This document shows positions 35,065-45,179 of a DNA stretch of 64,000 nt, piece after piece (positions within the stretch are counted from its first letter, which is position 1; each line of letters opens with the position of its first letter). The position numbers and the translations under genes were made by a program. Source of the DNA: Cordylochernes scorpioides (taxonomy: Eukaryota; Arthropoda; Arachnida; Pseudoscorpiones; Chernetidae); contig CP092877.1 in NCBI GenBank assembly GCA_030710605.1, forward strand, positions 76,357,148 to 76,421,147. The letters are read 5' to 3'. Below the pieces are notes generated by a model. That model searched no databases and was not told where the DNA came from. It saw only the letters and a program-made list of their open reading frames with translations.

Positions 35065-35425
35065 TATGTGGTGATTTTTTAAGGGTCGTGGTAGTTGTGT
35101 GAAAAGTGTTGAGGACACATAGGAGATAGGATCCAGAAAACTCAGGGTGGAGTAGGTCGGAGAGGAAAGAGAAAAGGTCCAAGACCACCCTGGGAACAAC
35201 AAGTGTCGAGACCACCTAGATGCGAAATGTCCCTTCGTCATCAAATCTAGGTGCTTCTAAACTGATTTGAGTAGGATAAATTATCCGCCAGGAGGGAAGG
35301 GGAGTGAAAGGCTGGACATCTGGTGACCAAGAGGGTTGTTTTGACCCGGCTATTTTTATTTTTTCTTCAATCATACACTCACACAAGATATTGTATTTAT
35401 ATATTTCCAAATTATATGGCATATA
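35065..35425. repeat. Dispersed repeat, about 360 bp (copy 2)
   Basis: Homologous to 21985-22355, including GTCGAGACCACCTAGATG and a TTTCCAAATTATATGGCATA end. Non-coding. Confidence 0.55.
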
Positions 35426-35480
35426 TATTTATGTGAAAAAATAGTACAAATGTAATATTGTATTGGGATAAGGTGCAGAA

Positions 35481-35685
35481 ATTAAGAAAAAGGCATCTCC
35501 TTATCGTGCAACTGAAAGTTGCTGATGGCTTGCGCCATCTATCGGAATAAATATCAACTATTCTCGTTGATAATAATTCTGGAATAATTAAAAAATCAAC
35601 GAGAATAGTTTATATTTATTCCGATAGATGGCGCAAGCCATCAGCAACTTTCAGTTGTACGATAAGGAGATGCCTTTTTCTTAAT
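35481..35685. repeat. Long near-perfect palindrome (foldback element)
   Basis: Arms 35481-35571 and 35595-35685 (about 91 bp each, a few mismatches) are inverted copies around a 23-bp loop. The outer ends are ATTAAGAAAAAGGCATCTCC and its complement. It includes GCGCCATCTATCGG, a word common in arthropod mobile elements. It encodes no protein. A foldback MITE is likely; a long hairpin RNA is the alternative. Confidence 0.9.
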
Positions 35686-35699
35686 ATATATTTATACCT

Positions 35700-36160
35700 A
35701 AAGAAACGTGTCTCTCTTTAATTCTGTATCAGAACGATACAATGTCTATCAATCTAGTAAAATATTTACTAGAGATGATAAAGAATGAACCACAATACAC
35801 CAGTTTTGGAAAATTCTGACATATAGTGGCACATTCTTTATCATAAATAAGGTTATTTTACTCGGGTGATTCACAATTGAAGGGAGAAGTTCCACTTTTG
35901 GTAAATGAATAACATCCATCCGCAATTTTATGTTTTATTATTGCCTTAAAATCGGCTCTTGCTACTTCACCAGTTTAAACTTCTGTTTAGTAAATTATAC
36001 CGATTTTATAACTCCCCTTGAAGGATGTTATAAAATTTGAAGCCACCCCTGTAATTATGAGGGCCAAAGCCAGATAGATTTTATAAAGGGTGAAATTTAT
36101 TTTTAAATATCCAAAACTAGCGTGTTGTGGCTCTTTACTTATCATCACTCTTAAAGTTAT
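35700..36160. other. Spacer, no gene seen
   Basis: Mixed AT-rich sequence with no convincing coding frame or element ends. Confidence 0.4.
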
Positions 36161-36164
36161 TTAC

Positions 36165-36560
36165 CAGATTTCGACTTAAAGCGCTATGTCCCCCTAGGGA
36201 CACTTGCACTTTAAACATAAACAAAAATTTTTAAAGAAAAGAAAGAAAGATATTTAAATATGTACAGAATTAGTATGCAAGTTAGTTAGAAGAAAAGATA
36301 ATATATATATATATATATTATATATCAACACAATTGATATACAAAGGGTTGGTGTGCAAATTTTAGTTAAATAAAATCAAATTGTAAAGTATTCTGTGTA
36401 TTCGAAAAAAGCAATTTACAGATTTAAAAAAAGGTTTTAAGGAATATATGAATGAAAATAAGCAAGATATTAAAGAATTATTTATAGTGTGGTGCACAGT
36501 GCGCGCGCGCGCATCGTTACAATGCAAAATTAAAGGGATTAATAACATTCTTTTGAAATT
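36165..36560 (-). mobile_element. LINE 3'-end remnant
   Basis: AAAGCGCTATGTCCCCCTAG at 36179 is a variant of the LINE 3' UTR hairpin motif seen at 12069 and 45652. Upstream on the minus strand a short frame (FIYSLKPFF) resembles the hydrophobic C-terminal tail of the same LINE. It contains a (CG)n tract at about 36502. Confidence 0.4.
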
Positions 36561-36941
36561 CTATGCTGTAACTATGTATATATGATACACTGTCTCATTT
36601 TAAAAATCATTGGAAGAGGAAGAAATGAAAAATTCAGGTTTCAATCTCGAATCTATTTTAATTTATTAGTAATGAACTGTCAAAATTCAAAATTTAAATG
36701 ATTTTATCTATAGTATTATAAGTGATTGTTTTTAAAAAAATATTATCATGTAATATTTTCTTTATATTGTATGATTTTATGGGTATATTAATAAAATATA
36801 AATGTTCCTTAATGATTCAACATTTTATTTTTAAAAATGAACTCTGATCCAATTAAAGTAATTATGAATTTTTTATATAAATGAAGTGTATAATATTAAA
36901 ATAACACGAATAAAAATAATTATAAATAATCCCTATATATA

Positions 36942-37018
36942 GTCACGACCGTCTTTCCTCATCGGCCTCTGTCACGGATGCGCGCGCACAGGGAGGTCAC
37001 GTGCTCGCCGGCAGCCAA
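36942..37018. repeat. GC-rich repeat, copy next to tRNA
   Basis: CCTCTGTCACGGATGCGCGC and the following GGTCACGTGCTCGCCGGCAG are repeated exactly at 37270-37319. It ends abruptly before the tRNA segment. Confidence 0.75.
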
Positions 37019-37040
37019 TAAAAATTAAAAAAAAAAAACT

Positions 37041-37126
37041 TCCTCGAGCCGGATTTGAACCAGCGACGTAAGGATCACCGTTGTAACATCTACAGTCCTC
37101 CGCTCTGCCAACTGAGCTATCGAGGG
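37041..37126 (-). tRNA. tRNA-Tyr (GTA) with 14-nt intron
   Basis: Minus strand. The 5' acceptor strand CCCTCGA pairs with TCGAGGA, with a C1/A72 mismatch. The D arm is TAGCTCAGTTGGCAGAGC, the anticodon region GGACTGTAG, then a 14-nt intron (ATGTTACAACGGTG) directly after position 37, then ATCCT and a T arm GCTGG-TTCAAAT-CCGGC. A T-run follows on the minus strand as a Pol III terminator. Intron position is standard for eukaryotic tRNA-Tyr. The mismatch at the first pair, which is part of Tyr identity, leaves open a pseudogene. Confidence 0.88.
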
Positions 37127-37240
37127 ATACAAACTGTATAAATAAGTTTACCTTATAAAGTCAACTAATCCTATTTCTACACAAAATGTACTCATACATA
37201 TATTATATTATATTATATATATATAGTCACGAGAGTCTTT

Positions 37241-37462
37241 CCTGATCAGTCAGTCATTGGCCGGCAGCCTCTGTCACGGATGCGCGCGCACAGGGAGGTC
37301 ACGTGCTCGCCGGCAGCCAACGGGCGCGCGCCGCCGGCAGGGGGGGGGGGCATTGCGTCACTCAAGGTCACCTACGCGCCAACGATGACACGTGATCGTA
37401 GCCGTCCAATAGGAGGGCGCCGGCCATCCGTGACAGAGGCGGCCTATGACTGATTGATTAGG
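37241..37462. mobile_element. GC-rich MITE with inverted ends
   Basis: Left end CCTGATCAGTCAGTCATTGG then CCTCTGTCACGGATG; the right end is the inverse (CATCCGTGACAGAGG, then ATGACTGATTGATTAGG). The terminal repeats are about 36 bp with small gaps. The interior is very GC-rich with a G-run at about 37341. No ORF. Confidence 0.7.
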
Positions 37463-37479
37463 ATTAGGATATGCATTTA

Positions 37480-37570
37480 TTTAAGGCGCCAATTTATAAT
37501 TGTAACAAATAGTATTTGAATAAAAACATTCAATCGGGTAAAACACGGACGTTGCCCGGGTCATTCGGCT
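37480..37570 (+). mobile_element. Helitron-like 3' end (degraded)
   Basis: A decayed hairpin (CACGGACGTTGCCCGGGT) is followed by CATTCGGCTAG/T at about 37570. It aligns with the better hairpin at 47081-47117, and sequence homologous between D and E units continues after both. Confidence 0.45.
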
Positions 37571-37689
37571 AGTTACATTATAATCAAGAGTGGTAATGAA
37601 ATTTGAAAGTATAAAATCATGAAATAAACAAGTTAAATGGGAATGTTTTTAGGAGGTAAAACAAAACGGGCTATATAGTCAAACATTAC

Positions 37690-38345
37690 GGGATGGTTAC
37701 AATCCCATCACGTCTCAGATGTGCTCTATGGGCGAGAGTTCATGTGACCTTGCTGGCCACGGAGGAGTTCGTTGAGATTGAAGATAATCCATAGTAACAC
37801 GCGCCGTGTATGGACGGACATTATCTTGTTGTAAAGTAAGCCCGGAATGATGTGAGAGGAACGACAACAAAACAGGCCGTAGAATATTATCTTAATACTG
37901 TTAGGCTATCAGGGTGCCAGGAATGACTACTAATGTGGGGTATTGTTATCAAGTGCAATGGCACCCATAACGCCACGTAATGGATCTATATGGTGTTCCA
38001 ATGTAAGCCCAGGATCCACGCGCCGCTCCCGACGATTTCATGCACGTTTGTGACAGTCGTAAAGACAGTGAGAAACAGGACTCGTCACTAAAGACTATAC
38101 GTCCCCAGTCAGCGCAGTTCAAAGTTGATAGCTCACGACACCACTGTAGTCGGATTTGTCGTTGTACAATTGTGAGGAGTAGTCATCGTAACGGTCGACG
38201 AGCTCTTAGATTTTTCTCTCAGTCGTCTGTTGATGGTCATTTTGGACAGTTGTATTTCGGTCACACGTTGGATGGTAGATAACATCGAATCCGGTATTGC
38301 GAAAACTATTCTGACAATCGCTCTGTCCTCCCATTATATTATGTA
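37690..38345 (-). pseudogene. Tc1-like transposase remnant (D unit)
   Basis: On the minus strand, broken frames give IRLQWCRELST, ADWGRIVFSDES, QQDNVRPYTARVTMDYLQSQ and PPWPARSHELSPIEHI followed by a stop where tryptophan is expected. These are the DDE-region motifs of Tc1-type transposases (FSDES; DN-x-HxA; LSPIEHxWD). The N-terminal half and the C-terminal tail are missing or unreadable. The copy at 47380-48200 keeps the tail. Confidence 0.85.
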
Positions 38346-38349
38346 GTCA

Positions 38350-39320
38350 ACCGCTGCCGTTCTGACGTTGCATTCTTTAAAAAGATTGTTAGAGCATTAA
38401 ATGTTTTGTCTTAAATATAAAATGTTGTCTTTAAGGAGCAAAACTCAAAATATTTCATAAAATTATTTATTTAGCTTGAAAATAAAAATTAGGGTGATGG
38501 GATTAAGTCAATCTATCATATATATTCAAAGAATAAAAAAAGAATTTATATTGAATCATATTTTGCTAATCAATTTTTCTTGTCAATTTGCATTAAGTAG
38601 ACTTAGTATATATATATATATATATATCAGAATAATTGTATGATACCACGCATAAATAGGAATAAATATAATTTCTATTAGAAAAACAACGGTTTGCGAT
38701 AGAAACGGGTTTTAATGGACACTATAGATGTTGTAATATCATACCTTATTTGCATATTCGGTTGAAATTCTAACCATATGTATTATATAGAAGAGAGTTA
38801 TTGCTTGTATCATTTGTGTAATAATCTTGGCTGGAACCATTAACGGTGAACATTGAGCCACAGATATAGTTGTATAATATATAAGCCATCAGAAATAGTT
38901 TCAAAGTTAAGAAGTCTGGTTTAAAAAATGATAGAGCAACTAGTTTTAAATGGTTCATATATAGGTGAAGTTTCCAAGAAGGCAACTTTGCAAATCATCT
39001 AATATCTCCTCTGATTTAGATAATGCCTGGCCTTCAAAAATCCACCTAATATTACTTTTTATGGCTTTTATAAATCAATAAAATGATGATATTATAATCT
39101 TTAATACCAGAAATTTATTCAAGGGCTCTTGAAGCATATGAAAAAAAATCATATATACAGTGTTTCATAATAAGTAATTCATTATATTCGAAAAATAAAC
39201 ATACCTAAAGTAGAGGTTCTGTTTTGTTTAGGAGAAGAAATTGAAGATATTCTTTTAGATATATATGATAATATTAGGAGAGAGGAATATTAGAAGGAAG
39301 TTGGGCTTTAACGTCCCTTC
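38350..39320. other. AT-rich 5' flank of gene D
   Basis: Conserved with 48230-49160 in the E unit. No gene is supported in either copy. Confidence 0.6.
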
Positions 39321-39329
39321 AATTTTGAT

Positions 39330-40070
39330 TGTCTAGTTCAGATATGTAGGAGAGCTAGCGTTCCGGGGGGTGCCTTATCTGATGTAGCGGTGCATTGGGC
39401 CCTTATTTAGGAGGGTGAGGGAGTTGTGGGAGTCACTCAAGCTCTGGACACCATGGGATGTCAGGTGGGTACCTCTGTGGGTGTATTGGTTCTGTGGGTC
39501 GGTATAAAGGAGGGTTGGGGAGTTGTGGGGGTTACTCGAGCTCTGGACAACATGGGATGTCAGGTGGGTACCTCTGTGGGTTTATTGGTTCTGTGGGTCG
39601 GTATATAGGAGGGTAGGGGAGTTGTGGGGGTTACTCGAGCTCTGGACACCATGGGATGCAGGTGAGTACCTCTGTGGGTGTATGGGTTCTGTGGGTTGGT
39701 ATATAGGAGGGTAGAGGAGTTGTGGGAGTCATTTGAGCTCTGGACACCATGGTTTGTCAGGTGGGTACCCCTGTGGGTTTATCGGTTCTGTGGGTCGGTA
39801 TATAGGAAGGTAGGGGAGTTGTGGGAGTCACTCGAGCTCTGGACACCATGGGATGCAGGTGAGTACCTCTGTGGGTGTATGGGTTCTGTGGGTTGGTATA
39901 TAGGAGGGTAGATGAGTTGTGGGAGTCACTCGAGCTCTGGACACCATGGGATGTCAGGTGGGTACCTCTGTGGGTGTATCGGTTCTGTGGATCGGTATAT
40001 AGGAGGGTAGGGAAGTTGTGGGAGTCACTCGATCTCTGGACACCATGGGATGTCAGGTGGGTACCTCTCT
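39330..40070 (+). promoter_or_regulatory. Gene D promoter: seven-unit core-promoter/exon-1 array
   Basis: The proximal block GCCTTATCTGATGTAGCGGT follows CAGATATGTAGGAGAGCTAG. TATA positions (first T): 39404 (TATTTAGG), 39503 (TATAAAGG), 39602, 39700, 39799, 39897 and 39996. Two units (ATG about 39650 and 39848) read ATGGGATGCAG/GTGAGT: one base shorter, which gives a consensus donor but shifts the exon-1 frame. The other units read M-G-C-Q or close variants. The last unit is followed by a unique intron sequence shared with E. Confidence 0.7.
40045..40056 (+). CDS. Gene D exon 1, most proximal intact copy (M-G-C-Q)
   Basis: ATGGGATGTCAG/GTGGGT; joins in phase 0 to 40756 over a 699-bp intron. 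The first unit offers the same peptide at 39453-39464. Confidence 0.5.
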
Positions 40071-40755
40071 GGTGTATATTTTTGATGTAGCGAGAGCTAC
40101 AAATCATGGTTTGAAATTTATTTTCGGTCAAAAAGTGGGTCAAAATATATCTAATTGCAAAAGTCATAAATTAGTTCATTATAAAACAATGCAATTTTAG
40201 CACCTCAAATCATTTTATTCTGGTAAGGTCATTAGGATTCTCACATTTAATGAATATAATATTAATAAATATTTTATTGTGTATCCCTTTTTCAATCTGT
40301 GATTTACTATGCAAGGTAAAGTCATCCAAATTTTTTTATCTAAAAACAATGTGTTGTGTTTGGAAAGGTGCATCTTTTCATTTTGCATCACACACACACC
40401 TTAAAAAAAGTTATTTTTTCTTATTTCAACATATATATATATGAATAAATGTATAAAATACTTAATATATTTTGGCAAAAAAAATCATAAAGAGAGAGAT
40501 TCATGCTTTTTAAGTATATCTTTTTCTTTATTTCTACAATCAAAATTAAAATAAAAGTATACAAGTATAGCAAAAAGTGCTTGTTTAATCTTTTTATGCA
40601 AAACGGTATGTGTTCAATTTTAAAATTCATTTTTCTATACACAGAGTGTGTATATGAAAAAACTAAAATCATAAAGATTAACCTGAAAAATAATTGGGTC
40701 ATAACCTTATAAACCATCAAATATCATGATATTAAAATTGTTTGCTTCTTTTCAG

Positions 40756-41499
40756 GTGGGCTTAGCTTGTGGACTTGTCCTCATGGCGTTTGCCATCTCA
40801 GGCCTGGAAGCAAAGGCTGTTGAACTGATCAAGAAACCAAAGGAACTGGTCGCAGATAAGAAGGACTTGAAGGCTGAAGCTTCTCACCACTATGACTCCA
40901 AGAATGGAGGTGGCGACTATGGCGGCCATGGAGGTGGCTATGGAGGTGGCCATGATGGTGGCTATGGAGGCGGACATGGAGGCGATGGGGGCCATGAGAT
41001 GGGCGGCTACGGCGGTGGACACGGAGGCTACGGCGGTGGAGGCTACGGCATGAACGACCATTCCCACAAAGAAGACCACAAACATGATCACAAGCACGAA
41101 AACAAGCATGGCCACGACCACAAACACGGACACAACCACGGACATAACCATGGTCATAGTCACGGTCACAGCGAGAACCACAATCATGGACATAGTCACG
41201 GCCACAAACACGGACATGACCATAAGCACGATAACAAGCATGTTCATCATCACGAGCATCATCACACTCACCACCATCACCATAAACATCATCACGGCCA
41301 CGATCACAAAGAGAATCACAAACACGGACATGATCACAAAGAGAATCACAAGCACGACCACAAGCATGGTCACAAACACGGACATGACCACGGACACAAA
41401 CATGGTCACGAACATGGACATTCCCACAGCCATTCTGGAGGCGGTGGTGGAGGTTATGGTGGTGGACATGGAGGTTATGGAGGCGGTGGACACCATTAA
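40756..41499 (+). CDS. Gene D main exon: secreted Gly/His-rich protein
   Basis: The exon starts after GCTTCTTTTCAG at 40755 and codes for 247 residues: signal core VGLACGLVLMAFAISGLEAK, the AVELIKKPKELVADKKDLKA linker, SHHYDSKNGGG, Gly-rich region 1 with GGHEMGGYGG, the His-rich region (KEDHKHDHKHENKHGHDH onward) with the HHHEHHHTHHHHHKHHHG core, and a Gly tail ending GGGGHH. TAA is at 41497-41499 and AATAAA at 41533-41538. Closest to E and C. An in-frame ATG at 40726 exists in the acceptor region, but it would place the acceptor tract inside the protein and is not shared by C, E or F. Confidence 0.88.
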   Translation: MGLACGLVLMAFAISGLEAKAVELIKKPKELVADKKDLKAEASHHYDSKNGGGDYGGHGGGYGGGHDGGYGGGHGGDGGHEMGGYGGGHGGYGGGGYGMNDHSHKEDHKHDHKHENKHGHDHKHGHNHGHNHGHSHGHSENHNHGHSHGHKHGHDHKHDNKHVHHHEHHHTHHHHHKHHHGHDHKENHKHGHDHKENHKHDHKHGHKHGHDHGHKHGHEHGHSHSHSGGGGGGYGGGHGGYGGGGHH

Positions 41500-41539
41500 T
41501 GAGACTTCCCTCACTGACCCTACTGTATATTCAATAAAT

Positions 41540-43550
41540 ATGTTGGACAAATTTACTTCATCAGAATTCTATATATTTCTTTGAAATAACACATTCAATA
41601 AATAAACACTATCTCTATTTTAGGAAATTCTATAGATGTTTTATAGACATTATGCTTTGCACATTTTGTATTAAGTTATTCATGATTTTTTTAAAAAACA
41701 TCTCTCGTTATAGATATGAATTATAAAAGAGAACATTGAGAAAATTTCTATACATTTTATATATATGAAGTGGGCAAAGCTTAGTTTATTTCCACTCTAG
41801 TAATAAATGTTTTAAAAATAGTTATATGACTAACATATGAAAATGTGTTTAAATTATTTATCATTTTATTCAGCAGTTCTTCTGTAGTTCTAAAGCTCGA
41901 AAGCTAGCTGAATCTTTAATAAATAGGAAGCTACGCAATTCGTACTTTATAACATACATTTTAATAGTTTTTATGAATAGAAATAGTGCTTTAAGCCGTT
42001 TTATATAGATAATATAGAATATCTATAAGCAAACAGTGCCTCTTCAACATAAAGAATAATCAATGTTTATTCTATACAGGAAATATACCTCCACCTTATA
42101 TCAATAAACGCCATTTGGATAGATCATTACACATTCGAGTCAACGCTTTCAATAGTATCTGTAAAATAAATTGAACTAAAGCCAAAATAGTTTCGTTTGT
42201 CAGAGAGTTTATGGTCGTTGCTTTTTAATATATGCATATATATTTTAAAAGACTTATATAAAGATATTGGAGTAGTATGTGAAATATCTTATTCAGATAT
42301 ATATCTATTCTATAATCGGAAAATCTCAACCGTGGGCCTTCACTTGGCGAAGAACTGCCAAAGCTCTTGGGCGAGAAATATAAGTCTCCAAATACATTCT
42401 TATATGGAAAAGAGTAATTAAATGCTCTATGAATAAAACTATTGATCACAAAAGTTAATTTTACAAGTAAAACAAATTTATACCTTGTCCTTATTTATAT
42501 ACTTACACCCTATACTGATGAGACAAGTTTTTCGACTATATTTGGTCGCTTTATAAACAGAATATTTGTTTTATTTATGGTATGAACATTTCTAAATTGT
42601 TAATCTATATATATATATATGTTATATATAAAAATATTATTGTATTTAAAATTATATTTCATAGATCCAAATGCTATGCTGAATCGACCGACAGAGGTCA
42701 CGCTTTGCATATAAAAACTCGTTGTTGGTCTTCCCCGTTGGCCGGCTCAAAACCTTTGTACATTATGTAAATAAGCTTTTCATTTTTTCGTTCTACTCGC
42801 CTTAATCCAGGGAGTACTTTTATCAAATTGTTTTTTATGCATCTCCCTTAGCTCTAATAATGAAACCTCTGATCAAAACCATTCTTATTATTATTCTTAC
42901 AATATTTATGCCACGACTGCTCAATAAATATCTCTATTCTCAAAATAATCAGCATCAAGTATTAATTCTATATAGCTCTAATAATTAAATACAAGCAGAA
43001 CATATTTTTTTTATATAAGATATATATACTCTTGGATAACACAACGCACAACAAACACACAAAACATTTGGAAATGAAAAGTCTTCGCTAACTTCCGTTA
43101 ATCTATTTTATGAAGGAGACAGAGGTAATATTGTTCACACTTGGTTATCTCGTGTGTCTTCAATAAAAGTCACTATGCATAAAATATCTTTCACGATTAT
43201 TGTATGAATTTCGATATACATGCTAAAATATACAAATTACTTAAGTTCTGTCCATGAATATATAGATGGCTTATTATTTGGGTACAGTGTGTCCCGGACT
43301 CGTGATTCGCTTGACGAAGAAATCGACCAGTCTTTCGAAATTCCGTGTTTATTCTGTTTCAAACAAACAATTCACTCAAATTCTAAATACATCATACAAT
43401 TAATTACTAGCCGATAGCCTGTTCTATGATCCAAAATATTTTATTGAGTCTTACTATAAAAATGATAACTTTTATCTTAAATAGAATAATCATCATAAAC
43501 ATTAACATTATTGTCACTATCTTGTAAGTTTAGATTCTGAAAGAGTTAAT
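41540..43550. repeat. Conserved non-coding block downstream of gene D
   Basis: Aligns with 51020-53280 and with parts of 61470-63110, for example ATAGATCATTACACATTCGA and TAGCCGATAGCCTGTTCTAT. Short frames in it are not conserved between copies, so I see no gene. Confidence 0.65.
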
Positions 43551-43562
43551 ATTTCTATATTG

Positions 43563-43767
43563 GTCTTATTCTTTCAGCAAGAAATCAATGCATCAACAGA
43601 ATAGGTCAAGAATATTTCGGCAAAAAAGTTTCTATGCCACTCAGGAGGTACGTACCAAACGCGTTAGACTTCATTTATAATGGCACTTCACCTGCCGTAT
43701 AAGCTTTATTTCACTTTTTTTTTTTTTGAGAATGAGATCATCGAACTCGCTCGAGTATGTCCAAACA
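43563..43767 (+). repeat. Inverted partial copy of the downstream exon-like pair (D only)
   Basis: On the plus strand: acceptor TTCTTTCAG, a 70-nt exon-like block 43578-43647 with donor GTACGT, a short intron, and the start of the second block (GAGATCATCGAACTCGCTCG). It is the inverse of the minus-strand pair at 44612-44815. E and F lack it at this place, so it is a D-specific inverted duplication. Confidence 0.7.
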
Positions 43768-44409
43768 GTGTCTATTTTTTATATAAAAATTATATATAGA
43801 TGTTCGCAACACTGGAGACAAATGGCCATATTTTTAGACTAAGTAATTCTTATGTTAAAACTTTCCGTTATATTCATCGGTATTTGTGTCAAAATGAAGG
43901 GGAAATTAAAGAAATGTCTGATATATGTATATATAGCTAAATATATTTTCATAGTTTCGAGAAATATAGCTTTTACAATTGAAAATTCTTTTTGCGAATA
44001 ACATATAAAGCATTTGTTGAAAATCAATATTATATGGGTGTATATACATACACTCAGGAAAAAATATGGGCAAAGCCGGGCCATTATCTCATTATTCTGA
44101 TGATTTAGAATGAGAAAACATACTGTATTTGATGGATATCGATATTTGAAAACATTTTTAAAATTATACATTTTGAAAATATGTTCAAAATATTTTAATT
44201 AATTGCATATAACAATATAAGCTTCAAAAGATCATACTATTTTTTGCTATTAATTTCTAAGTTATTGTTATAAAAAATTTCAACTTAGATTTTGTTATTG
44301 AAAATTCGTTTTTTTTTTTGCTCATATTATTTTCAATATTTTCAATTTATATTATTTGTGTATATATTTAATCTATAATAATCCTTTTCTCTCAATAAAA
44401 AAATGCAAA

Positions 44410-44803
44410 TTCCGTTTCCCACGACCAAACAATGGTTTATTCAGTTGGGAATTGATGGAGTAAGCAAGTCTCTGTCCAGATTTATTTGCTGCTTTACACA
44501 TTGAGGCGTTGCCTGCTCTTCTTTTGTCTCTTTAAGAACGAATCCATTGCATCAATATGTCAGTTCCTCTCCGAGCTTGAAAATCTAGTTCAATCAAATT
44601 CTTCCAAGTATGCTGCTTGAATATATTCGAGCGGGTTTGATTATCTAATTCTGCAAGAAAAAGTGAAATAGAGATTATACGGCAGGTGAAGCGCCATTAT
44701 AAATGAAACGCGGGAAAAGTGACTTGTACCGTACCTCTTGGGTGGCGTAGAAATCTTTTTGACAAATATTCTTGAACTAGTCTGTTGATGCATTGACTTC
44801 TTG
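44410..44803 (-). pseudogene. Two exon-like blocks of an unrecognised gene (D unit)
   Basis: Minus strand. Block 1 (44803-44735, 69 nt) lies between acceptor TTTTTGCAG and donor GTACGG. Block 2 starts at 44650 after CTTTTTCTTGCAG. One frame reads across the junction (RSQCINRLVQEYLSKRFL, then RELDNQTRS, KQHTWKNLIELDFQARRGTD) until a stop near 44540. The same blocks occur in E and F with indels. The splice sites and the frame across the junction suggest a former protein gene; no family is recognised. Confidence 0.45.
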
Positions 44804-44999
44804 CTGCAAAAATAAGACTATTTTATACATTTTAATGAAATAATCACTCACAGACCTTTTGGAATTTTCATGTAGTAAGCCTCAACGATATTTTAGCTGA
44901 TTTGAATCTTTTTGCCTTGTCGATCAGTTTATTGGTGTTATATCTAATGGGTATTCTAGCACATAACCATAGTCATATGCAATGGTATATGTACATACA

Positions 45000-45110
45000 T
45001 ATACTGGGTGGGCCAAAATGATTGGACATCCTAGGAGCAATATGGCCACCCAGACCGCTCGGACCTTAAGCCGGTCCTGTTTCCAAAATGATTGGAATCA
45101 ATTATATTTC
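45000..45110. repeat. Mariner-like terminal motif and partial tandem repeat
   Basis: TACTGGGTGGGCCAAAATGA, then GATTGGACATCCTAGGAG and GGCCACCCAGACC. Longer tandem copies are at 54545-54665 in the E unit. Confidence 0.45.
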
Positions 45111-45179
45111 GGATACTTGCATCATAACAATTTTATTGTTACTACTTTAATGATGTTAATACAAGTAAACCCGTAATGT

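Noticed and set aside
42225-42449. Minus-strand ORF conserved between D and E downstream blocks (also 51703-51927)
   Set aside because: The F copy has lost the frame, and identity is no higher than in surrounding non-coding DNA.
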